From contig CAJNAR010000173.1 of NCBI GenBank assembly GCA_905220665.1, forward strand, positions 248,001 to 312,000: a stretch of DNA of 64,000 bases, read 5' to 3'. Source of the DNA: Albugo candida (lineage: Eukaryota > Oomycota > Peronosporomycetes > Albuginales > Albuginaceae). Shown piece by piece: positions 25,801-33,798 of the stretch. Position 1 is the first letter of the stretch, and each line of letters opens with the position of its first letter. The notes under the pieces were generated by a model. That model was not told where the DNA came from, made no database searches, and saw only the letters and a program-made list of their open reading frames with translations. A program made the translations under genes and the position numbers.

Positions 25801-27575
25801 TACACTGCGACCTCGGCCGAGTATTTGACCTGTATGTAGATAGTTTCTCCGACTCCGTACTCTCCATCATCAGGTGTCGAGCATTGGATAGACGTGATAA
25901 ACGGTGTAGATGTGTCGATACTGATAAAACTTTCGATCAAGGAAGCAGGGCTATCTAGAGGAGGTAGAGTGAGAGTGGCTGGAATGCCGTTGCGATCGGA
26001 AATCTCGCCTCCGTTGGGGATCAAGGAGGTAGCTGATGCATACTGCAAAGCATTCGTAAGATCGTTCGGAGAGACTGTGTACTGAAACAAAAGATGCCGT
26101 GACCATGTGCTGAGTGTCACACACGTTGCAACGCTAGGAAGTGAGGATGCAGCCAGTATCAGACTTGGTGTGCCTGTAGCTAGTACTTCATCTGAGAAAG
26201 TTACTCGAACAAAAAGAATAGTGCCAGCTCCATACGGTGTCGTAAATGATGGAAGAGGTTTCACATCAACTTTTTGCACGACTACTGGTGGTGCATTGAT
26301 CGAATTCACGGAAACTGAGGTAGTAATCGCCATGCTTGGTACATATACTGTATCTACTACTGTTGTGGACGTTGAGACCAGATTACCACCTGCATCAAGA
26401 ATCTCTACATGGGGCTGTTGACGCATAGGTTCACCATCGGAGAAGCCGTATAAGAGTGGTTCCACAGAAATTCTGGCTGGGGAACCAACGGCTACGTCGA
26501 ATCCTGGAGACAGGATGGAGATAGATGTTTCCATCAGATCTCCAGTATCATTTGTCTTGTACAATGCAAATGACAGGGTGTAGTTCGATCCAGCTTTGTC
26601 GATGTTTAAATTACGAAAAACTGCAAGCCCACGTTGCACCTTTGCTGTCGAAAATGCTTCAGGTTGTATTTTTCCATTGTACGGATTTGGTGATAAACTA
26701 ATTCGCACCAAATTTTGTGCTTCATCATCCGGAACGTTGCCACCTGCATCTGTGACTTTTAACACGGGCTGAGTACTAAAAGCACATCCTCCTATTGCTG
26801 CACTCGGACTTTGGATCACCTGAAGGATCCTACCCTGACCAGGTTGTACACATAGAGGTTTTGTTTCGACTATGGATCCCCCGACAAGATAATGGTCGAT
26901 AGTGTATCTCATTCTGTAAAAGCATCCCGCAGCGGTGATATACAAGCCCGAGAATCTGGCTCGTCCATTTGATACATTTGCCATGACGTTCGCTGTAGGG
27001 AGAAGCTGTCCACGAGAAGTACTTTGCGATAGCTCGACACGAACACTAGCTGTAAATTCTTGGACAATGTTACCACCACGATCAACGACTGAAATGATCG
27101 GCTGAGGGTGGAAGGCTGTGCCTCCGAAAGCACTGACGCTGTCAGAATCAAGTAAGAGCTTATAAGCAGGACCCACTCTAACTTCAAATACAGTGGTCTC
27201 TGTTATCGAATTGTGAAGTGCGGAATATATAGATAGCCGGTAATCTTTCCCAGCCTTATCGATAACAAAATTACCACATTGAGCAATTCCATTTACGATT
27301 GGATATGAATTATGTTCGGGTTTCAATACTGCGGAAGAAGGCTCTGCTGATTTAAGGCTTAGCGATACAAATCCTGAATTTATTGTAGTCATAAAAGTAT
27401 TTTTTTCATCGACCAAATGGACAATTACAGCACTGGTATAAATTTCTCCCGCCGTCATTGTGATCGGTTGTCGTACTACCTTTAAGATTGTTTCCATTCG
27501 TATCATGTAGAGCAAAGTAAAAATAAGAATAATAGTGCATCTCCACCGCAAGCTAATAGTCACACTCATTGTCAT
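16830..27575 (-). CDS. Giant secreted FG-GAP / Calx-beta adhesin-like protein
   Basis: A single 10.7 kb exon encodes 3581 residues. A hydrophobic segment (CTIILIFTLLYMI) near residues 14-28 suggests a signal peptide or anchor. Residues about 40-420 are filamin-like Ig repeats (PIISVVDRGGN, PVLKVTDAGGN). About 425-1460 hold roughly nine adhesin-type beta repeats with the pattern DGxYxxGDxIxIxVxF, PxLxL, LNGG. About 1550-3400 alternate FG-GAP beta-propeller blades (VVGAP, FGxSVA) with approximately 90-residue units ending in WxxTF. Calx-beta domains start near 2510 and 3440. A carbohydrate-binding-like module (DFETGDLTGW ... WGHINFDDV) lies about 3070-3270. It is probably on the cell surface, for adhesion or for zoospore or cyst coats; that is inference. 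The frame stops just after DDDDFGLQ, exactly at a GTATGC donor-like site, so further 3' exons down to about 16265 are possible. It is divergent from the PRPP synthetase gene. Confidence 0.75.
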   Translation of the reverse strand: MTMSVTISLRWRCTIILIFTLLYMIRMETILKVVRQPITMTAGEIYTSAVIVHLVDEKNTFMTTINSGFVSLSLKSAEPSSAVLKPEHNSYPIVNGIAQCGNFVIDKAGKDYRLSIYSALHNSITETTVFEVRVGPAYKLLLDSDSVSAFGGTAFHPQPIISVVDRGGNIVQEFTASVRVELSQSTSRGQLLPTANVMANVSNGRARFSGLYITAAGCFYRMRYTIDHYLVGGSIVETKPLCVQPGQGRILQVIQSPSAAIGGCAFSTQPVLKVTDAGGNVPDDEAQNLVRISLSPNPYNGKIQPEAFSTAKVQRGLAVFRNLNIDKAGSNYTLSFALYKTNDTGDLMETSISILSPGFDVAVGSPARISVEPLLYGFSDGEPMRQQPHVEILDAGGNLVSTSTTVVDTVYVPSMAITTSVSVNSINAPPVVVQKVDVKPLPSFTTPYGAGTILFVRVTFSDEVLATGTPSLILAASSLPSVATCVTLSTWSRHLLFQYTVSPNDLTNALQYASATSLIPNGGEISDRNGIPATLTLPPLDSPASLIESFISIDTSTPFITSIQCSTPDDGEYGVGETIYIQVKYSAEVAVYGLPFLFVILDNVGGSDPARRATLSGGNNTSTIVFSYVVQQGDQAGILDVRPVIELNGGSIKRYSMEPSTVAATMMDISNPNTLRSLNQIRIDTTDPKVDSHVGVTSDSVDGIYCPGDIILIQVTFTKPVMVQGLPRLYLESGPIKQPADYFSGNRSFKLTFRYTVAVGDRHDLTGNSFLNYRDDNALELNGGSIQRYIRHGYNSSDAQTSLSESSQNHKSLYENARILLDSATPSINSISAGNTVGVTVYPGDSVPISITFTSPVVVNTDKGTPRISLSVGQIERFAEYNGGSGTSVLTFLYKVRLGDQAIQGMTYTTRRAITLCGATIRRKAQMPIVDAALLLSTPIINAPNIDPGIAESTSIESLWADVPLGSYGVKHVIRLNLTFTSEVVVTGTPTLLLNSQATALYISGSKSITLIFQYIVGTYDTTLRLNKLDDASIVCDSGCNIVNFNGDPVSSSLEGVDVMPSGIHIDPTPPMVSRVYSTNLVPSVNGGMFVIGDVIDIIVEWSSPVTIVPAHSTRSCTGPTLFLNTSQDGQKVPCRGFFEGNRKLLWFTYVIQSGDEHMDLTYESNDALSFGDEQCSIKRFSSIPTTFAILALPMPPIPFGQWQNQLFRINTTFVPHVLSITSPLPDGIYKCGDVITIDVEFSGHVTVQGFPVLWLNAGSMSLPATYSAGSGSTTLRFLYIIEENDYSMRLDYRDSHSLDTIHTADDHACSIFQQADIPSVTAYLKLPLPSTPGSLGHNKKISVDGRKPIIELIQVVGSDRDYTFGEIVTIEIVFSSPVYVTLGEGAVRLKLSLHSRDTGLLLNRYADYVGQNNNKTTLYFEYTVRRGDYASQLDYYDTSSLTLDGDARILTQTSDTAGTAIQDADIHLNPPGRRFHGTKHLPVVRGATKSTDIFLDGPGNHYRIYFQMKIEREILRAWTHVIVSHSSVYALRPPTGNILGTSVAIHNNTIVVGAQSNRFQEVISIQSLTLTSNVSSYINEVQEISTRATQRPLVQKLLSDAAENETIDGWFMLSIGTGPTSRRIYYNYHPIQIAVIIEIDLRVGKNTVSVSREINNLSKSRNAFVWTITFLSSEGPFEALAVAFQSLTGAQAVIGDGQGTPSALVISKPTILSGSFTLKYDAKETRSIPVDAESVQLAAILLDDLGLSVEKITRTQPSAMMELTWIITFKKSDIVHEYQQLVSKGEGLIGYGAMISTRTLTNCQVPPSGTYRIDVRMNGLPTRMTEDIPVDASARHLEQVISVVAPMYQVTVTRLTKKHAMIWKITFTRKEDRAASSIESIPSLSPVIIVKVSDGREQKLLHGTNVRISVHVDQMYPPYQDGRKGSGSIITYARDEGIWKQAAVPITGSDTRLDDGFGSSIALYQDVILVGAPYAAAYADFGSVSIICDADAGSFIIQNEFRSTERIPFNANRQILQQSLSSLWNVPENSVIVSYFTSLCSNAPIRIVKAFGRGYGRNDVLTIDKSSLYKQGSQGIINVIEESSGSFHLDGQEVQGSQAGAAYIFKKMNDGNWNQTAKLQIPATDIIFVREFGASVTIFETFGVVGAPASSNNTGRVYIYQYIPGNDSWILLQTLQTLLSLQPRRFGEAIAISGKSSKVTIAIGAPGSVSSPGSVFIYDYDINQNRYNLQQELSQTHGYAGDFFGCDVALDMTEITTLVVGSNTGAAFVFVREDPGLIYFTMETMLVGLNTSPNDRFGRKVSVSRNIIIVNALESPKSTHKLSDPIQHIRITTIDSSPYDSYGEDEFRLSCRKVQDVNKRKQIVRLETQPIKFNVDVNTMEAILHQELLIEDVSVSRTTDLNGISWLLTFGADQGASLLNVEETTCGFETCTVPRIKTEWVQQPSPRLDNSVYVFERSNHKWIEQATLRPRFKQLNNYGAAIAIYGRTAIIGDHPAGDAFAFDLNVLALGFSSDTYTVIEGDTIKIPVIHRELLAKDVNALRSADVYISHEPEDDSTRKLVWDESHAVFNDIEKKKEASLWHDGTYDNAGLSDYVVDSKKLYFENIGDGISQSFEFKTIDDYALEEPDDKFTLRLSSPGIHPSSPGSLWSTLTIQDNGDGGSGTRISLGLLHAGKSRQLMAEFGACVSVCDIYGIALIGAPKERFDVDGRTTSCGAVYTFVLRVGYWELHSKLVPPECLEGQEFGASVALDCTFESLRAIIGSPGRHPHAVIYKSQKHQPINWILESRLTHNLASASSHRYGGPRTVGLWGDLAVVGAVGLEKVFVYHRGILDWAFISEITCVDRVLHRVLEDEFQSTFHFGFSVSVSDRMIAVGAPLATAQAVKENDDVKADRTYLSKGAVYLCSLQAQRQTIELRADTAILYGEFRLTLMYRGGRKTTQRLGFTSSARDVGDALRHLNLLHRIKVSKMSDNLTHQWMLTFWDAFMTVPLLEASWKGFGCDECQSLSSAYVADPSDQIHVEERKMLGEWECETRLEAPDGNFGDRFGSSIDLDDDLLIIGAPASNALTTTTWDFETGDLTGWLTTGTAFDQQPTFGDNVYDRVSTYDYGLYSLESIGQRAYPQGRYWVGTYEARPGRGKNSTELSLCSFPGSQCRASNYTLPGENRAGSIQGDGPQGKLCSQPFVIHGNWISFKLGGGCDILVLYAELRVGGTTEYKQTGKCREKMELVRWNVATFQRKSAQLCVVDASSSQYWGHINFDDVQFDWDISHQFAATPNAGAAYIFSRSASECSDSLCDESIYWKLESRLTSTDKQSGDEFSFDVAIDSSSGFAVVSAPGHGLYREADRIFNEENQMGSTYVFQRSQVNRDQNADATSDTRTRAQWTPYEIVKLQCIRQQSKSRYGHAIDMSGSTLLSGAPLFSQASVSNPIGQVFAYDINFLHIGFASSLFHCVEGRGTEAIVIVKRFSQDVNQVIAVAYATEDENARGASATECRDCQAKLPNERKDCPDYQHVAGELVLPAGRMFAKIQVPIVDNKCRELDTKFFKIRLYVIGGEPLLGERYTTRVRIDDDDFGLQVC

Positions 27576-27656
27576 CCATCAATGATGCAATAATGAAAAG
27601 AGCATGGATACTGGACAGTCATTTGTGTCCTCTCGTGATATAGTGTCTGTACATAA
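27576..27656. promoter_or_regulatory. Divergent promoter between adhesin and PRPP synthetase
   Basis: Only 81 nt separate the two divergent ATG codons, so both genes must share this region or initiate very close to their start codons. It contains GTCATTTGTG, an Inr-like match (TCATTTG). There is no TATA box. Confidence 0.4.
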
Positions 27657-28850
27657 ATGTATTGTAAACACAAATCCAACACCAAATTCGACATTTGCAA
27701 AAACATGTTCGGTCGTCTCGTGGGCCATCGAGATAAGTTGCGAATGACGCTTGCAGCTGCAAGTGGATGCCTCGTGAGTGGGATGTTTTTACGAGATACG
27801 AGTCTCCATTCGGGCCATAATGAAACGGAACCACTCGAACATATGAAATATCCACGACCTCCGACGGTCGGCAAACAGCCAAAAATCAATGGTCTGAAAA
27901 TTTTCAGCGGAAATGCAAATACAACATTAGCAGAAAATGTGGCCAAGCTGGTGGGTGTAGAGCTAGGAAAGATCACAGTTGACAGATTTGTCGATGGCGA
28001 AGTCGATGTCATGGTTCATGAAAATGTGCGTGGCAAGGACGTTTACATTGTGCAGCCAACATGCGTACCAGTGAATGAACATCTAATGGAGCTTTTGCTC
28101 ATGGTTAGCACAATGCGTCGATCTTCCGCTCGTAGAATAACCGCTATCATTCCTTATTATGGATATGCACGTCAAGATCGAAAAATGGCAGCACGAGTTC
28201 CTATCTCAGCTGCGGATGTTGCCCGTCTTCTCGAAGCCATGGGGGTCGATCGTGTCATCGCAGTTGATCTACACTGTGGTCAAATCCAAGGTTTTTTTGG
28301 ACCCCGTGTTCCAGTCGATAATTTGGATGGTGGTCTCGTAGGTGTGTCTTACTTTGCGAACCATGAGTTAGTCAATCCTGTGATCGTCTCGCCTGATGCT
28401 GGCGGTGTTGCTCGAGCGAAAAAGTTTCGAGAGTGGCTTGTGGGTAAATATGGTGTGCAAAATGTGGGTCTTGCGATGATAATCAAGCAGCGTGTAAGAG
28501 CAAATGAGATCGATAAGATGGACCTAGTAGGTAATGTAGAAGGCTCCGATTGTATTATTGTAGATGACATGATAGATACAGCGGGTACGTTGTGCAAAGC
28601 CGCTCAGCATTTAAACGATCATGGAGCTCGCAATGTGTATGCTTTTGCATCCCACGGACTATTTAATGGCGCAGCTAGTGAGAGAATTCAAAAGTCCAAT
28701 CTTAAAGAAGTTGTCGTGGTGAACACTACCCCGCTTCCAGAAAGCTGCAAAGACAACGAGAAGATCACCCAGCTTGATATTGCGCCACTCATCGCAAAGG
28801 CAATTCAGAATATACATGATAAGAAGTCTGTATCAATGCTATTTGATTAG
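27657..28850 (+). CDS. PRPS: Ribose-phosphate pyrophosphokinase (PRPP synthetase)
   Basis: This makes PRPP from ribose 5-phosphate and ATP for purine, pyrimidine, NAD, His and Trp synthesis. The 397-residue product has an N-terminal extension of about 75 residues (with MFGRLVGHRDKLRMTLAAASG) that could be an organellar presequence or could be shortened if translation begins at residue 17. The catalytic core then starts at KIFSGNANTTLAENVA. Visible motifs are YGYARQDRK (ATP region), VDLHCGQIQGFF, the catalytic flexible-loop region, and the PRPP-binding loop VDDMIDTAGT. There is no intron. Core length and motifs match class I enzymes of eukaryotes and bacteria. The family is certain; the localisation is not. 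Confidence 0.95.
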   Translation: MYCKHKSNTKFDICKNMFGRLVGHRDKLRMTLAAASGCLVSGMFLRDTSLHSGHNETEPLEHMKYPRPPTVGKQPKINGLKIFSGNANTTLAENVAKLVGVELGKITVDRFVDGEVDVMVHENVRGKDVYIVQPTCVPVNEHLMELLLMVSTMRRSSARRITAIIPYYGYARQDRKMAARVPISAADVARLLEAMGVDRVIAVDLHCGQIQGFFGPRVPVDNLDGGLVGVSYFANHELVNPVIVSPDAGGVARAKKFREWLVGKYGVQNVGLAMIIKQRVRANEIDKMDLVGNVEGSDCIIVDDMIDTAGTLCKAAQHLNDHGARNVYAFASHGLFNGAASERIQKSNLKEVVVVNTTPLPESCKDNEKITQLDIAPLIAKAIQNIHDKKSVSMLFD

Positions 28851-28933
28851 AATTTGATTTTCATCCCCGCGCTTATGTTATAAATGATTCCTGCTTTTGT
28901 AACTGATAGTGTCAGCTACGTAACTGACTGCCA

Positions 28934-30283
28934 ATGAAGCAATCGGATCTGCCTCCAACATTGCCTTCTTATCTTCCGTCAACTACCAACACTTCCATTT
29001 CACACAATAAGGAAAGAGATTCTCGCGGTTTACATGCCACGCAATTGAATGCTGTAACGCCGACACAAACTTTAATGGGGGTAGGATCGAATATTCCGCT
29101 CATTCAGGTGGACAAACGACAAGGCTTACGAGAAGATAATGCTTCTGGAAACATAACTTCTCGCATTTCAGCCGCCCAATTCACAGCTGGAACTGGAGGT
29201 TTAGCTTTCAATCCCAATCTATTGGCCAAAGTGAGTGGAACAGATCCCGCGCTAATGGGATCTGAAGACATTCGACAAATCATGCGATGCCCCGATCTGC
29301 TATCAATTTATCAAAAGCTACAGGAAGAGGATGACCGGCGACAACGAAGGTGAAATGTTGTGCGCTAGCAAGTATGCCGTGTATGCACAATAATAAAGTA
29401 AATATCTTGTAGACTGGAAAGAAATCGGGCATCAGCAAAAATGCGTCGAGAGAAAAAGAGGACAATGGTGGAAGTGTATGAAGCCAAAGTCAATAAACTT
29501 GAGCACTCACTCAACTTGATACGAGGTCATTCTTTCGGTGTTGGAAAAGAGAATGATCTGGTGAATGCACTAGGTATCACAACTAATATCTATTTTCCTG
29601 AATTGATTCTGACGAAATTGAACTTGGATGAAGAGTATTGTGGTGAAGAACATATGCGTCATGTATCAATGGCCAAAGAGGCTAAACAGGAACGTCTAAC
29701 GCACATGCTCACTCAGCATTGTAAATTCAGTAATTCTGTAGGTCAATCGATCCGGACTAATATGTGAAAATCTTACTGACCGATATGATGCAGATACGAA
29801 AGGCTGGATGGGAAATTCAAGTTCTTGCAGATGATAAATCAAAGCTTTTTGAGTCTCTGAAAGCAGAACTGAATCTTACTGACGAACAGATCGTTTTGCT
29901 GCGATTGTTAAGTGCGGAAATTGAGCATGAAGTTTTTTATTTAGAGATCATAAATAAGTGCTTCTCGGCATTGCGAACTCACGAATGGTTGTACTTTCCT
30001 GGCATGGAGGTAGTGTATCTTTTCCAAGGCCTGGATGAGCGTAACTTTCTCCCTGGCATTCAGACACTATTCTCCAACACAAAAGCGGCACTGAGCTTTC
30101 AGCAACTTCATAAACTTTTACGCTTCACGACCGAGAATCAAGAAACTATACGCAATTTGAAAGTAAGAAACAACATTTATTCTTTTCTGAGCTAAGCTTT
30201 ACTTTCAGATCTCCAACTCGTCGAGCACAGAGCCCGAAAGCAATCAAGAGACTCAGATTTACTTCAAATTGAGCGACGAGTAA
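28934..30283 (+). CDS. bZIP transcription factor
   Basis: Assembled from four exons: 28934-29349, 29413-29737, 29794-30162 and 30209-30283, giving 394 residues. Removing the first intron (63 nt) creates a clear basic region, LERNRASAKMRREKKR, matching the bZIP rule N-x2-[SA]-A-x3-R. It is followed by a heptad segment (VYEAKVNKLEHSL). The other introns are 56 nt (GTAGGT, branch-like ACTGAC, TGCAG) and 46 nt (GTAAGA...TTTCAG). The last exon adds a short acidic Ser-rich tail. The N-terminal 130 residues are Ser/Thr/Pro-rich and probably disordered. The C-terminal half (ELNLTDEQIVLLR onwards) is helical and of unknown function. It acts in the nucleus as a dimer; its targets are unknown. The basic-region Asn is retained, unlike the variant bZIPs reported in some oomycetes. 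Confidence 0.8.
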
Positions 30284-31110
30284 GCCAACCGCAGCATCCC
30301 ACAATCACATCACTCGATGTGGCTCATCCATAGTGAGCACCGTTATTTGTATTGGAGCGACATTGAGGTCATGCGAGCATTAGACCTTTTGTCAAACGTC
30401 GAATCCGTTCTCTTCCAAACAGAGACAAAGTAGCAAACAAATCAAGAATACGAACGATGTTCGGCTTTATCGTCCCTCCGAATCATCGCAAGCGGTATCT
30501 TAGTCACAAGTGTTGATCGATTACGCTTTGTGCACTTGCACTACCTTTTCATTCACATGCTCTTATTACAAATTGTACGATATGGTATCAGAAAAATCGA
30601 CAGAAAAGTAACATTTGATTACTCCATTACGTACAGAAATGGACATATTGTACTCGAATTTCGGCTGTTAGCTACTCTCATTTAAACAGTTCGTCACGCG
30701 ATCAATACTTTGAATGGTGTCTAAGAGCGATCGTCAAAAATGTTTAGGCCTTGACCAGCTGTCTTATTTAGTTAATGATGTAGTGCATTTTACATGTTCT
30801 CCGATCGTAACAGCATTCGCTCTACTACACGCAACTGAACAGCAAAATGGAGTAGGAGTCAGATCTCGAAGCAAAAATAGAAGAAATCGATTCTAATCTA
30901 CCCAATCAGCTCGAATTATGTATGGCTCAGTTCCAATATGATACAAATTGCCCCATTTCTGTCAGATTACAAATTTGGTACTCTCTGTGTCACTCTCTGC
31001 CCTGACGCAGACCTCGCATTTTCTATTTTGACATGCCCACCTTTTCACTGAGACGACTGGCCTGATCGTTTTCAAGGGACCTTGTAAAACTCAGTAACAA
31101 ATAGGGACAC
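30284..31110. other. Intergenic region without a gene
   Basis: About 830 nt between the bZIP and DEP genes. One 60-codon ORF occurs, with no signal, domain or splice partner. I see nothing else. Confidence 0.6.
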
Positions 31111-33531
31111 ATGCCGCAACATGGTTTAGAGAAATTGGCGCATGATCGATCGCACAAGATCTCCCAATCGTTGTCGTGGGATCATAAATCCAATCGATAT
31201 ACGCGTTCTCGTCCCAATCCTTTCCTTCGATCGTGCGCGTGTGAAAAATGCTTGGAACAAGAGCCGCAAGAAAGCTCTCCTCCGTTTCGTTTCTTGCAAA
31301 GACAACAAACTGAGTACCAAGAGTACGAGAGTCTTCGGAATGAGATGCTGTATGAGTTTGCGCTAGATTTGCATAGAAATATGCTGACAAATAGTCGACG
31401 TAAATTCTTATTTCGAGTGTATCGAGACTGTTTCTCGGGAATGGAGGCAGTGCATTGGATGCTGCAAGCCCGAAAAGTGAGCTCGCTGCATACAGCGATT
31501 CTCAGAGGACAATCGCTTTTACAAGCAAAATATATTGAAGGTGTTATAAAGGACGGAGCCAGAATATTTTCTTACGACAGAAAGCGTTTATATGTTTTTT
31601 CAACGATGTTTTTAATGACAATCCAAAATGATTTCGCTACAAGCAATTCCACTCATGAATGCACAGCTGGGACCTCTTCAATTTGCCATGATCCTACGTA
31701 TGCTTACAAGCTCTATACAGCTCCCATACTGGAAGCCAGGTCGGAATCTGCTTTGTCATCGGAGAGACCACCGCCTGGAAAAGGCTGTGGCTCTTTTTTT
31801 CTCAAAGCAGCCATGTGTGCGCGAGAATCAATCGTCGTGGAAAGGTCGAATGCATCCTCTCTCGATAATTCCGAATATGATCTTCTTGACGGTGATCTCA
31901 ATCAGAGTATACAGCCATTACATCATGCTGCACGACAAAGGGCGCTAGCTGCGCTAGTTGGTGGTTTTGTCGCCGAGGCTGCCTCCACTTCACTGAATGG
32001 AGTCCCGGATCCGTTAAAACTCATTCCAGAATTCAAATTTCACAGTCGCGATCCAGCTTTTTTTGACACAGCAACAGTCAGCAGAGCATCGGAACAAAAC
32101 AGTTATCGAATTTCGCTGAGCAAAAAATTATTCAGCAGGGATCTCGACCAAAGCTTCTGCAACAACAACGTTAGCATCACTGAGAATGTGAAGCCTTCCT
32201 CCACTGGTGTCGAAGCTCGATCCGTTTTACACTGCTTTGCGCAACGTAAACAATTGAGTGCAAAGGAAATCGCTAAAGATATTTTGCAAGCCTTCCAGAT
32301 GCAGAAATCATTACTGGGTCGGGCAGCTCGCGATTTCGTCGAGAAGGCTGAAAGAAAAGGAGAGAATGTATCTGATTGTTCCGTACACTGCGGTTCCATC
32401 GATGTGCTGGTTCTAATTCCCCCTCTCATTGTTTTGTATGCTGGGACGCCACAACTCTTCACCAAAGTGAAGCAATATGTGCTCATGTTTTACTCCGGAG
32501 CGTACGTAATGGATGTGGCAATGATCGCTGCATTTGTTCTTGAACAAATCATATTGGGTGCCACCATTCTGGACGCATTGCGAAAAGCAATGCGGTGCGA
32601 TCATCTCACATCGCGGCAACGGAGTGCGATTTACAAATCCTTCACGCAATCTCAGAATCCCACACAGTACGTCTTGCAGAAATATGGAAAGTATGGCAGC
32701 AAAGCACGTGGTCTCTACACAATTCTCCAGCCCTTATTTGCCGAGAATGAGTATAAAGCTGCCATACGTGAAAATATCCTTGGAGGCGGTCGTTCATGCC
32801 GAAGAGCAATTTTTCTCGGTGCATGTTTTGCTGCCCAAGAAGGCTTACAATGCATTCCGAGAGAATGGATTGCAAAAACCCCTTTTTTTGAATTTATTGA
32901 AGCCGATATAAAAGCAATTGTCCAACAGCGCGATTTGTTGCATAGTGTCGAGACCGACAATGGAATACATGGCGAGCGGAATATCCTGGACGATGATCGA
33001 GAAGCTAAGCGTGCGTCTATCGTCAGCTCTCTATTACGACCAACCGAAATTGGATCTTTATATTCTGACGATATGCGACAACGGGACAGTGCTTACAGTC
33101 TCGCAGAAAATGAACGACCAAGCACGGCTTCCCTCCAACCTGTTGGCTCTAAATCTTTATCAGCGTCTAACATTTCTCGTGAGAGCTTTCGGTCGGATTT
33201 AATCGATTTTGGAGATCTTCAAAAGTTTTATCTTACGGAGCCAGTCAGAGGTTCGTCAATCACGTGTACGTCTTCAACACAGTCTTCTCCACCGCAGTCA
33301 TCCAACAACAAGAAATACGAGCCTCACCCAACCAATACGATCAAATTATCACGGCCACCACCTCCTCCTCCTCCGTCGACAATCTCACCCGCTGTAACAA
33401 CCGGAGACAGCGAGCTTTCCCATTGTGCCGAGGAAATGAAAATCTTGGTCACACAATCGATCGCATTCCAGATTCTATCCATCGACTCGCCAGAAAATCA
33501 CAGTCCATGTCTCCTTCGAGTTGAGCATTGA
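31111..33531 (+). CDS. DEP domain plus degenerate ADP-ribosylglycohydrolase-like protein
   Basis: An 806-residue intronless gene. Residues about 75-165 form a DEP domain (RKFLFRVYRDCFSGMEAVHWML ... RIFSYDRKRLYVFS), a membrane or GPCR-signalling adaptor fold. Residues about 265-610 resemble the eukaryotic ARH/J1-crystallin branch of ADP-ribosylglycohydrolases, starting ALAALVGGFVAEAAS and ending ENILGGGRSCRRAIFLGACFAAQEG followed by IPREW. In active relatives the last motif carries a metal-binding Asp (GGD-type); here it is GGG, and the first motif lacks the usual Asp. It is therefore probably not a functional hydrolase but a scaffold or ADP-ribose reader. The tail is Ser-rich with a short proline run near 33354-33375. 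The DEP assignment is good, the ARH fold moderate, and the loss of activity is inferred. Confidence 0.65.
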   Translation: MPQHGLEKLAHDRSHKISQSLSWDHKSNRYTRSRPNPFLRSCACEKCLEQEPQESSPPFRFLQRQQTEYQEYESLRNEMLYEFALDLHRNMLTNSRRKFLFRVYRDCFSGMEAVHWMLQARKVSSLHTAILRGQSLLQAKYIEGVIKDGARIFSYDRKRLYVFSTMFLMTIQNDFATSNSTHECTAGTSSICHDPTYAYKLYTAPILEARSESALSSERPPPGKGCGSFFLKAAMCARESIVVERSNASSLDNSEYDLLDGDLNQSIQPLHHAARQRALAALVGGFVAEAASTSLNGVPDPLKLIPEFKFHSRDPAFFDTATVSRASEQNSYRISLSKKLFSRDLDQSFCNNNVSITENVKPSSTGVEARSVLHCFAQRKQLSAKEIAKDILQAFQMQKSLLGRAARDFVEKAERKGENVSDCSVHCGSIDVLVLIPPLIVLYAGTPQLFTKVKQYVLMFYSGAYVMDVAMIAAFVLEQIILGATILDALRKAMRCDHLTSRQRSAIYKSFTQSQNPTQYVLQKYGKYGSKARGLYTILQPLFAENEYKAAIRENILGGGRSCRRAIFLGACFAAQEGLQCIPREWIAKTPFFEFIEADIKAIVQQRDLLHSVETDNGIHGERNILDDDREAKRASIVSSLLRPTEIGSLYSDDMRQRDSAYSLAENERPSTASLQPVGSKSLSASNISRESFRSDLIDFGDLQKFYLTEPVRGSSITCTSSTQSSPPQSSNNKKYEPHPTNTIKLSRPPPPPPPSTISPAVTTGDSELSHCAEEMKILVTQSIAFQILSIDSPENHSPCLLRVEH

Positions 33532-33798
33532 ACGTTCGAGTATTTATCATCAAAGTAGCACATGTTTGTGATTAAAATGGCAGATTAGCCTATCACTTGT
33601 GTGGCTCAAAATAGCGATAAAGTTTGTAATGTTCGCCATCGATAAGTAACGTGTGAACATTTTCTGCGCTCGTCAGTTTCGCAACAAAACACAGAAAACA
33701 CTGAACAATACAGTAGAAGGTGCTCATAACTCATACTTTTCATCTAATTCATCTATTTTATCTGTTCTTTCTGTTTATTGTTCCGAATACGGTCAAAG

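Noticed and set aside
30714..30896. 60-codon plus-strand ORF before the DEP gene
   Set aside because: No domain and no link to either neighbour; consistent with chance.
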